Below are positions 48,448 through 57,962 of a stretch of 64,000 nucleotides of DNA, in pieces. A program made the position numbers and the translations under genes. The notes below the pieces were generated by a model. That model made no database searches and was not told the origin of the DNA. It saw nothing but the letters and a program-made list of their open reading frames with translations. How positions within the stretch are numbered: the stretch's first letter is position 1; each line of letters starts with the position of its first letter. Source of the DNA: Sphingobacteriaceae bacterium. GTDB taxonomy: Bacteria > Bacteroidota > Bacteroidia > B-17B0 > Aurantibacillaceae. Location of the stretch: contig CANKBS010000013.1 in NCBI GenBank assembly GCA_947480015.1, forward strand, positions 1 to 64,000, in the 5' to 3' direction.

Positions 48448-49769
48448 TATAAAACCTCCTGTAAAATTTCCATTTTCATTCCTCTCGAACCTTTTATTAA
48501 GACCGTCTTTTCGGCATAATGTTGTTTGCCAAGGTAATCACGACATTCTGCTGTGCTTTTAAAAGTAACAAATCCTTTGGTGTTTAATTTATAAAAATGT
48601 TCCCCAACCAAAATCACTTCTTCGAAGGCGAGTTCTTTCAATTGTTCGATAATGCGCAGATGTTCTATATCACTGTGGTCGCCGAGTTCAAACATGTCCC
48701 CCAAAATCACCACTTTATGTTGGGCTTTATAGCCCGCAAAATTCTCTATGGCAACTTGCATGCTGTTTGGATTGGCATTATAGGCATCTAAAATAAGGGT
48801 ATTTGACTTTGTTTTGAAAAGCTGAGACCGGTTCATATTTGGTTGATAGCTTTCCAAGGCCTGTTTAATCATAAGCGCATCCACCTTAAAATAATTTCCA
48901 ACAGCAGCAGCGGCAAGGCAATTAATAAAATTATAAGTACCTATAATTTGTGTTTCAATTAAGTCAATTTTATTCCAATCCTTTTCCCCGTAGCGAGTGG
49001 TAAATTTTAATCTCACCAGATCACCGCTATTGGTTAGATCGTTTCCAATGGTGTCGTATAACTTTTTGCAACCATAGGTGATTTTATCGTTATCAAAAGC
49101 CAGTTGAAACAACAGCTCATCGTCGCCATTAATAAACACCTTGGCGCCCTTAGCTTTGATGTAACGGTACATCTCACTCTTGCCTTTTTTAACACCCTCT
49201 ATGCCGCCAAAACCTTCCAGGTGGGCCTTTCCTATGTTAGTAATGAGGCCGTAATCTGGGTCTGCTATCGTACACAGTTCATGTATTTCTCCTTGATGGT
49301 TTGCACCCATTTCGATGATGGCAAATTGATGTTCCTTTCTTAAGCGCAGTATGGTGAGTGGCACGCCAATATGATTATTTAAATTTCCAATCGTTGCCAG
49401 TGTATGGTACTTTTTTGAAAGTACGGCCATAATTAATTCCTTGTTGGTTGTTTTACCGTTACTGCCGGTAATGGCTAGAAAAGGGATGTTGAATTGTTTA
49501 CGATGATGATTAGCAAGTGCTTGTAAACTTTTGAGGACATCTTTAACGAAAAAGATATTTGTATGATTAGCATAGTTTTCTTCATCCACTATAGCCACCA
49601 TACAACCTAATTCAACGGCTTTTTGAGCAAAGTTATTGGCGTTAAAATTACCTCCTTTTAAGGCAAAGAAGATGCTGCCTTTTTCCAAATTACGAGTGTC
49701 GGTACACACTTGTTGTCCGGCCCTGAGATAAAGCTGATAAAGCGCTTCGATTGTTATCACATTTAGCAT
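48447..49769 (-). CDS. murF: UDP-N-acetylmuramoyl-tripeptide--D-alanyl-D-alanine ligase
   Basis: CTDTRNLEKGSIFFALKGGNFNANNFA, ITGSNGKTTNKELI, EMGANHQGEIHELC, LDAYNANPNSM; start ATG 49769 chosen because a terminator lies in the ORF extension. Confidence 0.95.
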   Translation of the reverse strand: MLNVITIEALYQLYLRAGQQVCTDTRNLEKGSIFFALKGGNFNANNFAQKAVELGCMVAIVDEENYANHTNIFFVKDVLKSLQALANHHRKQFNIPFLAITGSNGKTTNKELIMAVLSKKYHTLATIGNLNNHIGVPLTILRLRKEHQFAIIEMGANHQGEIHELCTIADPDYGLITNIGKAHLEGFGGIEGVKKGKSEMYRYIKAKGAKVFINGDDELLFQLAFDNDKITYGCKKLYDTIGNDLTNSGDLVRLKFTTRYGEKDWNKIDLIETQIIGTYNFINCLAAAAVGNYFKVDALMIKQALESYQPNMNRSQLFKTKSNTLILDAYNANPNSMQVAIENFAGYKAQHKVVILGDMFELGDHSDIEHLRIIEQLKELAFEEVILVGEHFYKLNTKGFVTFKSTAECRDYLGKQHYAEKTVLIKGSRGMKMEILQEVL

Positions 49770-49781
49770 GGCACAAAATAA

Positions 49782-49815
49782 AAAACCCTTAAGCTTATCA
49801 CCTAAGGGTTTAAAA
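49782..49815 (-). terminator. Terminator between gldJ and murF
   Basis: Minus strand AAACCCTTAggtgataagctTAAGGGTTTTTTATTTT. Confidence 0.7.
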
Positions 49816-49832
49816 ATATTTATTAACAGCAT

Positions 49833-51500
49833 TTATTTACCACCCAGTCCAACCGGACTACCCACACGGGTCATCGAGCAGCGGAAACCTAACCAAGCTG
49901 TAGATTGGCGTTGATCTAAATAACGACGTACACCAGGATTAAGGAAATAAGCACGGTCTCTCCAGCTACCTCCTTTGTAAACACGTGACTTATCGTTAAT
50001 TAATGATGTTTTAGCATATTCGTACATTAATTTTGTAGACTTGTCGGTATAAGCATCTTCACCTTCCGAGTAGAAAATTGAAGAATTCACATCACCATCC
50101 ATATAGCTAATATAATCTGCGGCTTTGTAGTTTCTGCGTTCATCGAGGTTATCCGTAGATACCACACTCGACACTTCTCTCCATTTAACACGTCCCGGAA
50201 TATCTGACTTACCTTCAGGAGTAGAGTTATTATTTCCATTTGGATCATTGGTTAAAATGGTTAACACGCTATCCGTTACTTCAGTCGGATCTACACTAAC
50301 ACCATGTTGTGTAGGGCTATTAACTTTATGTTTAAATTTCTGATACATTGGTCCGTCAACATTGGTTACAATTTCACCACCAAGGCCGCCTACTAAAGTC
50401 GTACTGTCACGAACTTGAGTATTAAATACATTACCACGGAAGGGACGGAATTCATCCGCATCCTGCAAAGTATTAGGGCGATAAACGTCCATTACCCACT
50501 CACATACGTTACCTGACATGTTATAAAGACCATAATCGTTTGGCCAGTAGCTATAAACAGGCGCTGTTACGTCGGCATTATCATTTAAGAAACCTGCAGT
50601 ACCCATGTAATCACCGGCACCACGTACAAAGTTAGCATTAATTTGCCCTAAGTATTTATCAGTAGCATTACGCACACCATGGCCATTCCAAGGGTAAATA
50701 CGACGGTCGGTAATACGTTCACCAATGGTATTTCCAATTAAGCCGTAAGCAGCGTATTCCCATTCAGCTTCGGTTGGTAGACGATATTTTGGTAAAAAGA
50801 TACCATCTTCCATTTTAACTTCACGTTCAGGGTTTTGACCATCGAAAGAAGGTAATTTAGTTTTTAATTGCCCTTGCCATTTACCAGATAAATAAGCTTC
50901 AGTACTAAAATAATCTTGATCGGAAGGCGATTGTGTGTGTTCTAATAAACCCTCACGAATTAAAATAAACTCATTCACACGGTCGGTACGCCAAGCGCAG
51001 AAATCGTTTGCTTGTAACCAGTTTACACCAACTACAGGATAATCGCGGTAAGCCGGGTGACGTAAGTATAATTCTACGTATGGCTCATTGTAAGCTAATT
51101 TTTCACGCCAAACTAAAGTATCGGGCAAGGCTTTGTAATAAATATCCGGAAAAGTTGGTCCAAAAACCTTTGCTGTCCAATATAAATATTCAATATAAGA
51201 CAAGTTACTAACTTCTGTTTCATCCATATAAAAAGAAGAAATGGTAACACGACGTGGAACGTTATTCCATTCGTAAGTGACATCTTGTTCCGTACGGCCC
51301 ATACCAAAGGTACCGCCTTCGATCAAAACCAAGCCGGGTCCCGTTTCTTGTTCTTCGTAAGGGGGTTTTTCAAAACCACCATTAGCGGGGTCATTATATG
51401 CCCAACCGGTAACCGGAGAACGTTCCTGGGAACATGAAACCAAAATTGCTACCAAAATAAAGGCTAGCGACTTGCGGTTTTTTATCCATTTTGTATTCAT
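49833..51500 (-). CDS. gldJ: Gliding motility lipoprotein GldJ (formylglycine-generating enzyme-like domain)
   Basis: Lipobox ILVSCSQ; GLVLIEGGTFGMGRTEQDV, YRLPTEAEWEYAA, NMSGNVCEWV, GGSWRDRAYFLNPGVRRYLDQ; adjacent to murF and porU/porV. Confidence 0.9.
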   Translation of the reverse strand: MNTKWIKNRKSLAFILVAILVSCSQERSPVTGWAYNDPANGGFEKPPYEEQETGPGLVLIEGGTFGMGRTEQDVTYEWNNVPRRVTISSFYMDETEVSNLSYIEYLYWTAKVFGPTFPDIYYKALPDTLVWREKLAYNEPYVELYLRHPAYRDYPVVGVNWLQANDFCAWRTDRVNEFILIREGLLEHTQSPSDQDYFSTEAYLSGKWQGQLKTKLPSFDGQNPEREVKMEDGIFLPKYRLPTEAEWEYAAYGLIGNTIGERITDRRIYPWNGHGVRNATDKYLGQINANFVRGAGDYMGTAGFLNDNADVTAPVYSYWPNDYGLYNMSGNVCEWVMDVYRPNTLQDADEFRPFRGNVFNTQVRDSTTLVGGLGGEIVTNVDGPMYQKFKHKVNSPTQHGVSVDPTEVTDSVLTILTNDPNGNNNSTPEGKSDIPGRVKWREVSSVVSTDNLDERRNYKAADYISYMDGDVNSSIFYSEGEDAYTDKSTKLMYEYAKTSLINDKSRVYKGGSWRDRAYFLNPGVRRYLDQRQSTAWLGFRCSMTRVGSPVGLGGK

Positions 51501-51558
51501 ATTAAGACTTAAGATTAAACGCTATAACGTTATATTTACTAAAAGGTTACAAATATAG

Positions 51559-52506
51559 TTAAAAAGATGGACAACTGATAGTCCTGTATTTTTTTCGTTT
51601 GGCTTTACATTCAAACTGAATTTGCACCGAAATTTCATGAGCGCCTGCAGTGTTACCTGCTAGTTTTGAGACCGTTACGTCATAACTATAGCCTACTTTG
51701 AAATTATCGTTTTGAATACCAACCAAAGCAATCACCGCATCCGAATTCCTGTACCATAAACCCGCAACAAAAGATCCTTTAACATAATAGAGCCCTAAAT
51801 TAAGTTGGGAGAATTTTTGTTGAGACTGAAAGAGAATGTTTGGAGAGATATAACTTTCACCACCTTTTTCGAGAGGAATAACAGCTCCTGCATGTGCCGT
51901 AAATTTAACGGGAAGTTTAGAAACCCCAAGAAGCCCTTCATCTGGTTGGGTAATGTGGTTCGCCGCAAAACCAAAAAAGTAATGTTTGCTATAACCCAAA
52001 AGACCGGCAGAAAAATCGGCATTACTTTTATTTGGAGAAGGGATGGCTTCACGCGTATTCCAAACAAAACCCCTGCGAGCATCAATCATATCACCAAAGT
52101 GAAGATTTTGAACATCCAACGATTTTTGCATATAAGTTGCCTGCAAGCCAAACTTTAAAGAGAACTCGCGATTGATTACCGCTTGATAAGAATATATTAA
52201 ACTGGCATTGGTAGTTTTTAAAGTGCCGTGCGCCTGATCATCTGTAGTAACAAGAATTCCAATACCACCTGCTAATGCATCTAAGTGCATATCTCCGGAA
52301 ACTGAGTAAGTAACATAGCGGCCGGATAAGTTTGGCCACTGATTACGGTAATTCATACATATTCTAGGACAACGCGCAGTACCTGCAAACGCCGGATTCA
52401 AATAGAGGGGGTTAGCATAAAACTGCGTGAATTGAGGATCTTGAGCTTTCAGATCAAACAAAAACACAGTAAACACTAATATCGGGAACAGTACGCGTTG
52501 ATTCAT
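51559..52506 (-). CDS. PorP/SprF family type IX secretion membrane protein
   Basis: AQDPQFTQFYANPLYLNPAFAGTARCPRICMNYRNQWP. Confidence 0.92.
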   Translation of the reverse strand: MNQRVLFPILVFTVFLFDLKAQDPQFTQFYANPLYLNPAFAGTARCPRICMNYRNQWPNLSGRYVTYSVSGDMHLDALAGGIGILVTTDDQAHGTLKTTNASLIYSYQAVINREFSLKFGLQATYMQKSLDVQNLHFGDMIDARRGFVWNTREAIPSPNKSNADFSAGLLGYSKHYFFGFAANHITQPDEGLLGVSKLPVKFTAHAGAVIPLEKGGESYISPNILFQSQQKFSQLNLGLYYVKGSFVAGLWYRNSDAVIALVGIQNDNFKVGYSYDVTVSKLAGNTAGAHEISVQIQFECKAKRKKYRTISCPSF

Positions 52507-52638
52507 ATGTGCATAAATAACCTAACCTATTTCACAAATATATAAATACATTTCGAAAAACAAAAAAAAATTAAAAAAACAATAATTATCCAAGGCAAGC
52601 GTTATTTTGCTGTACTTTGTAATAAGTCACTTTTTTAT

Positions 52639-55600
52639 ATGAAACTTCCTATTGTTTGCACTTTCCTCTTGAGTACCCTGCATGTATTGGTGTTTGGACA
52701 AGCGCCTGTAACAAACGCTCAAAGTGACTCAAAGCCTTTAAACACTAGTGTTTCAAATATTGTACATTCCTATGCTTCCGATACTGCCGAACTTTTTGTA
52801 GAGATAAGTCATGCCTGTTACGATCCATTTAAAAACAAACTTCCTTTTTACGTTCAATCATTCATAACCGCCTACAACCAGTCAGCAAAGCCTTTATTGG
52901 TAGTAAAAAAGTGGTTATTGGTCGAAGATAAGCATGCGCTTGTGATTAAAAAATATTTTTCACCATATCTCAGCCAAAACTTCGAAATGGAAGCCGTTTC
53001 GAGTATTCACAAGAATAAGAACTTAAATCAGTACAAATTATTTCCATTTAGAAAAAACGCCAACAATCAAATTGAAGAATTAATTGATTACGATATAAAG
53101 TGGGAACCTGTCAATTCTGCCGGTCAGGCAGCGCGTGGTGCTGCTTACAATTTCACCACGTCATCGGTAATGGCAGGTGGTAATTGGTTTAAACTTGGGG
53201 TCACGCAATCAGGCATTTACAAATTGAGTAAAAGTTTTATTTCCAGCATGGGACTTAACGTTACTAATCTGGATCCTTCAAAAATAAGGGTTTATGGTAA
53301 TGGCGGCAAAATGTTACCTGAATTAAACAAGTCGTTTAGGTATGACGATTTACTAGAAAACGCGATTCAATTTGTTGGCGATTCGAATGGTGTATGGGAT
53401 AACTCGGAATATTTTTTGTTTTATGCAAGCGGACCTACTGATTGGAAAAACAATCGCAAAGCTCCCGGATTAAAATTTACTGCTACAAAAAATTTATACA
53501 GCGATACCAGTTTTTACTTTGTGACTGCCGATTTAGGGAATGGCAAGCGTATGCCAAGACAAAACTCGCTAAGCGGGCAGGCCAATTATGCAACATCCAC
53601 TTATGATTATTACGCCTATCATGAAGAGGATATTATGAATTTTGGCAAAAGTGGCAGGTCCTTTTTTGGTGAGTATTTTGACATTATAACGAGTTATCAT
53701 TTTAATTGGAATGAGGGCGATTTTGTGGTCGGGGACACTGTTTGGGCGCAAGCGGATATGATAGCGGCTTCTACGCAAATAACACAATTTGTTGTTACTG
53801 GGAATGGTTTAAATTTATCGGTTTATACCGGCACCATTAATGCCGGCGAATTACATGCCGATTATGCCGCACCCGGCAGTAAAATGGGATTCGGTCTCAA
53901 CACCAACAATGCTGAACTTTCCATCAACATAAGTAAAATCACTTCTAAAAGTCAGGGTTGGTTAGACAAACTTACCGTTAATGCCAGGAGAGGCATAAGT
54001 TATTCCAATAAACAATTTCAGTTTAGAGATAACCGAACTGCCCGTATCGGAAAAACATGTGCGTATACCATCAGTACGGCACCAAATTTGATTTTAAGTT
54101 TATGGAATGTGAGTGATGCTATTAATCCGTTCATACAAGAGTATAGCAGTAATTCGGGGGGCATAAATTTTACCGCACTTAACGACAGTGCGAGTGAGTA
54201 TGCCATTGCTAGTACGGCCGATTATTTTATACCACAGTTTGTTGGAAAGGTCACCAATCAGAACATACATAGTTTCGAACAGGCCGATTACGTTATTGTC
54301 ACGCATCCCTTATTTTTAAAGCAAGCCGAACAGTTGGCTTTATTTCATCAAAAAAATGAAGGCCTTACTTATGCGATAGCCACAACCGAACAGATATATA
54401 ATGAATTTAGCAGTGGCAGGCAGGATATATCGGCCATTCGCGATTTTATACGCATGTTGTATAGCCGAAATATTTCGCTTGGCAAAGAAGTTCGTTATGC
54501 TTTACTAATAGGTGATGGCTCATACAATAACATGAGCAGAAGCTTAATGAATAACAGCAACCTCATTCCAACCTATCAATCCATAAATTCGCTCTCGTCA
54601 ACGCAAAGCATCGCAACGGATGATTTTTTTGGTTTGATGGACCCTGATGAGGGTTATAATGCTGAGAATCACGGATTCATTGATATTGGCATTGGCCGCT
54701 TTACTTGTCGTTCGGAGAACGAGGTAAAAGCCGTGCTTGCAAAAATTGAAAATTATTATAAAAAAGACCCGAATTTTACGGTGAATACCTCAACGCCTGA
54801 AAACTGCAATACTTTAAGTGAAAGTCCAATGAGTGACTGGCGAAATTGGTTATTATTTTTAGGAGACGATGAAGATGGGGCTTTGCACATGCGCGATGCC
54901 AACAAATTAACCACCCTGGTAAAAAACAGCTTTCCTAATTACAATGTGGATAAAATCTTTTTGGATGCATATCAACGTTTCAGTACTCCGGGAGGTGCAC
55001 GTTATCCGGATGCATCAACCGATTTTATTAAGCGGATTAAAAAAGGCGCGCTTATTTTTAACTACACTGGGCATGGCGGAGAGGTGGGATTAACTGCTGA
55101 AAGAATGGTGGATATGGACATGATTAATACTCTTGATAATTTCAATAAACTGCCACTCTTTATCACTGCCACTTGCGAATTTAGCCGCTACGATGATCCC
55201 TCGCGTACATCGGCCGGTGAATTGTGTTTATTAAATCCTAAAGGTGGTGCTATAGCTTTATTAACCACATGCCGACTTGCCTTTTCAGGTCCGAATTACG
55301 ATCTTAATCGCGTTTTGTTGAGTAATTTATTCAACAAGTTGCCAGATGGTTCACGACCGACCTTAGGCGACGCTATAATGGCTACAAAAGCATCGCCACA
55401 GTTACCAGGACAACAATTTGTTTATGCTAATTTTCACCTCTTGGGTGATCCGGCTTTAAAACTGGCGTATCCAGAATTAAAAGTAAACACGTCCAAAATC
55501 AACAATGTTATTATTAACTCAGGAAGTTCGGATACACTTGGTGCACTTTCTAAAATTACGGTAAGTGGATTTATTTCGGATAGTTCGGGTGTTACGATGA

Positions 55601-56592
55601 GTGATTTTAATGGCTTGGTTTATCCCACCGTGTTTGACAAGGAACAAACCGTGACCTGTTTAATGAATTTAAATTCATCAGCTGATGATTCACAACAAAT
55701 GGATCCCTTAACTCCTTTTCAATTTCTATTGCAAAAAAATATTTTATATCGTGGCAAAACACAAGTTGTGAATGGTGGTTTTTCTTTCACTTTTATAGTT
55801 CCGAAGGACATTAGTTTTTCTCCTGGTCCGGGTAAAATAAGTTATTATGCCACCAATGGTTTAACCGATGCCAATGGCTATTACAAACAGTTGATTGTTG
55901 GAGGAGGCAGTACGAAAAATACGCTTGTTGACAACGATGGTCCGCAAGCAACATTATTTTTTAATGATAAAAGTTTTGTAAATGGAGGGATTACCAATGA
56001 ACGACCTGTTTTTTATGCTGACTTAAGCGATTCGAGTGGGATTAATACCTTAGGCACGGGAATAGGACATGATATTTCTGCGATTTTAGATGAAACCAGC
56101 ACCAAACCGGTTATTTTAAATGATTATTACGAGGCTAATTTAAACAGTTACCAAAGTGGTAGAGTTAGGTATCCCTTTGATCAATTGAGTGAAGGGAACC
56201 ACCGTTTGTCGTTTAAGGTTTGGGACATTCAGAATAATTCGAGCACCATTTATACGGATTTTATTGTTGCGCCTAGTGCCGAACTAGCTTTAAAACACGT
56301 GTTAAATTACCCCAATCCTTTTACCACTTCTACCAAATTTATTTTCGATCACAATCAGGCCTGTAACCCTTTAAAAGTATGCATTCAGATATATACCGTT
56401 AGCGGCAAAATGGTAAAAACGATACAAAAAACAGTGCTTTGTGAAGGCTTTAAACCTGAAGGAATTGAATGGGACGGAAAAGATGATTACGGTGACCGCT
56501 TAGCACGTGGTGTTTATATTTATAAATTAGCTATTTTAGACGTCGAAAATAAAAAAGCTGAAAAAATTGAAAAATTGGTTATACTAAATTAG
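52639..56592 (+). CDS. porU: Type IX secretion system sortase PorU (C25 gingipain-like)
   Basis: 1317 aa; LIFNYTGHGGEVGL and LFITATCEFSRYD catalytic motifs; C-terminal sorting domain YPNPFTTSTKFIFDHN...GVYIYKL; next to porV. Confidence 0.92.
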   Translation: MKLPIVCTFLLSTLHVLVFGQAPVTNAQSDSKPLNTSVSNIVHSYASDTAELFVEISHACYDPFKNKLPFYVQSFITAYNQSAKPLLVVKKWLLVEDKHALVIKKYFSPYLSQNFEMEAVSSIHKNKNLNQYKLFPFRKNANNQIEELIDYDIKWEPVNSAGQAARGAAYNFTTSSVMAGGNWFKLGVTQSGIYKLSKSFISSMGLNVTNLDPSKIRVYGNGGKMLPELNKSFRYDDLLENAIQFVGDSNGVWDNSEYFLFYASGPTDWKNNRKAPGLKFTATKNLYSDTSFYFVTADLGNGKRMPRQNSLSGQANYATSTYDYYAYHEEDIMNFGKSGRSFFGEYFDIITSYHFNWNEGDFVVGDTVWAQADMIAASTQITQFVVTGNGLNLSVYTGTINAGELHADYAAPGSKMGFGLNTNNAELSINISKITSKSQGWLDKLTVNARRGISYSNKQFQFRDNRTARIGKTCAYTISTAPNLILSLWNVSDAINPFIQEYSSNSGGINFTALNDSASEYAIASTADYFIPQFVGKVTNQNIHSFEQADYVIVTHPLFLKQAEQLALFHQKNEGLTYAIATTEQIYNEFSSGRQDISAIRDFIRMLYSRNISLGKEVRYALLIGDGSYNNMSRSLMNNSNLIPTYQSINSLSSTQSIATDDFFGLMDPDEGYNAENHGFIDIGIGRFTCRSENEVKAVLAKIENYYKKDPNFTVNTSTPENCNTLSESPMSDWRNWLLFLGDDEDGALHMRDANKLTTLVKNSFPNYNVDKIFLDAYQRFSTPGGARYPDASTDFIKRIKKGALIFNYTGHGGEVGLTAERMVDMDMINTLDNFNKLPLFITATCEFSRYDDPSRTSAGELCLLNPKGGAIALLTTCRLAFSGPNYDLNRVLLSNLFNKLPDGSRPTLGDAIMATKASPQLPGQQFVYANFHLLGDPALKLAYPELKVNTSKINNVIINSGSSDTLGALSKITVSGFISDSSGVTMSDFNGLVYPTVFDKEQTVTCLMNLNSSADDSQQMDPLTPFQFLLQKNILYRGKTQVVNGGFSFTFIVPKDISFSPGPGKISYYATNGLTDANGYYKQLIVGGGSTKNTLVDNDGPQATLFFNDKSFVNGGITNERPVFYADLSDSSGINTLGTGIGHDISAILDETSTKPVILNDYYEANLNSYQSGRVRYPFDQLSEGNHRLSFKVWDIQNNSSTIYTDFIVAPSAELALKHVLNYPNPFTTSTKFIFDHNQACNPLKVCIQIYTVSGKMVKTIQKTVLCEGFKPEGIEWDGKDDYGDRLARGVYIYKLAILDVENKKAEKIEKLVILN

Positions 56593-56642
56593 TAAATTTA
56601 CCAATTAGACCCAATGTAGGATTATATAGAAAAGACATTTTA

Positions 56643-57884
56643 ATGAGACAAAAAATTTTAATTGTATTAAGTGTAGTTGGATCAAATACCTTGTTCGGAC
56701 AAACCAGTATCCGTTCTCAACAATTGGGTGGCACTACCATTAACCCTATTACAACTGCTGTGCCATTTTTATTGATTGGTCCTGATAGCAAACAAGGCGC
56801 TATGGGTGACGTGGGTGCGGCTACTGAAACGGATATTAATTCGATACATTGGAACGGGAGTAAGCTTGCCTTCGCTGAAAAAAAATTCGGAGTTGGATTT
56901 ACCGTGACACCTTGGTTAAGAAATTTAGTTCCGGACATTAACATGTATTACCTTTCGGGTTATTCTAAAATTAATGACAAGCAAACGGTAGGTGCTTCTT
57001 TACGTTATTTCAGTTTAGGCAATATCGATTTAACCGATGCTACCGGGGTGCATCAAGGAAGTTACAAGCCCAATGAATGGGCCATGGATCTTGCCTTTTC
57101 ACAAAAACTATCTAAGAATTTTTCATTAGGTGTAGCTACCCGTTTTATTTATTCGGGAATTAGTAAAGTGTATTTTGCAGGAAGTTCGGGAAATGCCGCC
57201 AGTACTTTTGCTGTTGACTTAAGTATGTTTTACAAAAGCAACAAATTTAAGTTAGGTGACAAAAAGGCGGTGGCCACAGGTGGTTTGGCCTTTACCAACA
57301 TTGGGGCTAAAATAAAATATTCGAATGATCAGAATTTTATCCCTATGAACATGCGCTTGGGTGGCGGTTTAAAAACCGACATTGATGATTACAACTCCTT
57401 TGCAGTTTATTTAGATTTTAATAAGCTCTTAGTGCCTACTCCACCCATTTATAAATACCAACTTGATTCGGCAGGAAATCAAACTGCACAAATTGCAATT
57501 AATCCAAGAACGGGCGAACAAGAAATTTTAAAAGGGAAAAATCCGAATGTTGACGTGGCCACCGGTATATTACAATCGTTTCATGATGCGCCGGGAGGTT
57601 TTAGCGAAGAGTTAAAAGAAGTTAGTACAAGTACCGGAATGGAATATTGTTACAACAATTTATTTGCCGTGCGTGCCGGATTTTTTCATGAATCAAAAAC
57701 AAAAGGAGCCCGTCAGTATTTTACGGTAGGCATGGGCTTTAAATTTAAAGTCATCACCGTTGATGGATCGTATTTAATTCCAACAGCCTTACAAAATCCT
57801 CTACAAAAAACTTGGCGTATTACCTTGAGCTTTAATTTCGACGGATATAATGCCGACGCTGAGAAAGAAAAAGTAGAACCTTAA
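56643..57884 (+). CDS. porV: Type IX secretion outer membrane protein PorV
   Basis: TAVPFLLIGPDSKQGAMGDVGAATETDINSIHWNGSKLAFAEKKFGVGFTVTPWLRNLVPDINMYYLSGYSKI. Confidence 0.95.
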   Translation: MRQKILIVLSVVGSNTLFGQTSIRSQQLGGTTINPITTAVPFLLIGPDSKQGAMGDVGAATETDINSIHWNGSKLAFAEKKFGVGFTVTPWLRNLVPDINMYYLSGYSKINDKQTVGASLRYFSLGNIDLTDATGVHQGSYKPNEWAMDLAFSQKLSKNFSLGVATRFIYSGISKVYFAGSSGNAASTFAVDLSMFYKSNKFKLGDKKAVATGGLAFTNIGAKIKYSNDQNFIPMNMRLGGGLKTDIDDYNSFAVYLDFNKLLVPTPPIYKYQLDSAGNQTAQIAINPRTGEQEILKGKNPNVDVATGILQSFHDAPGGFSEELKEVSTSTGMEYCYNNLFAVRAGFFHESKTKGARQYFTVGMGFKFKVITVDGSYLIPTALQNPLQKTWRITLSFNFDGYNADAEKEKVEP

Positions 57885-57962
57885 CCCCCTCTTCACAGCC
57901 GATTGTGTATAATTGACAGCTCAGTAAGTTAAGAGCTGCCAAATGGCTTGGCATATTTGTAT

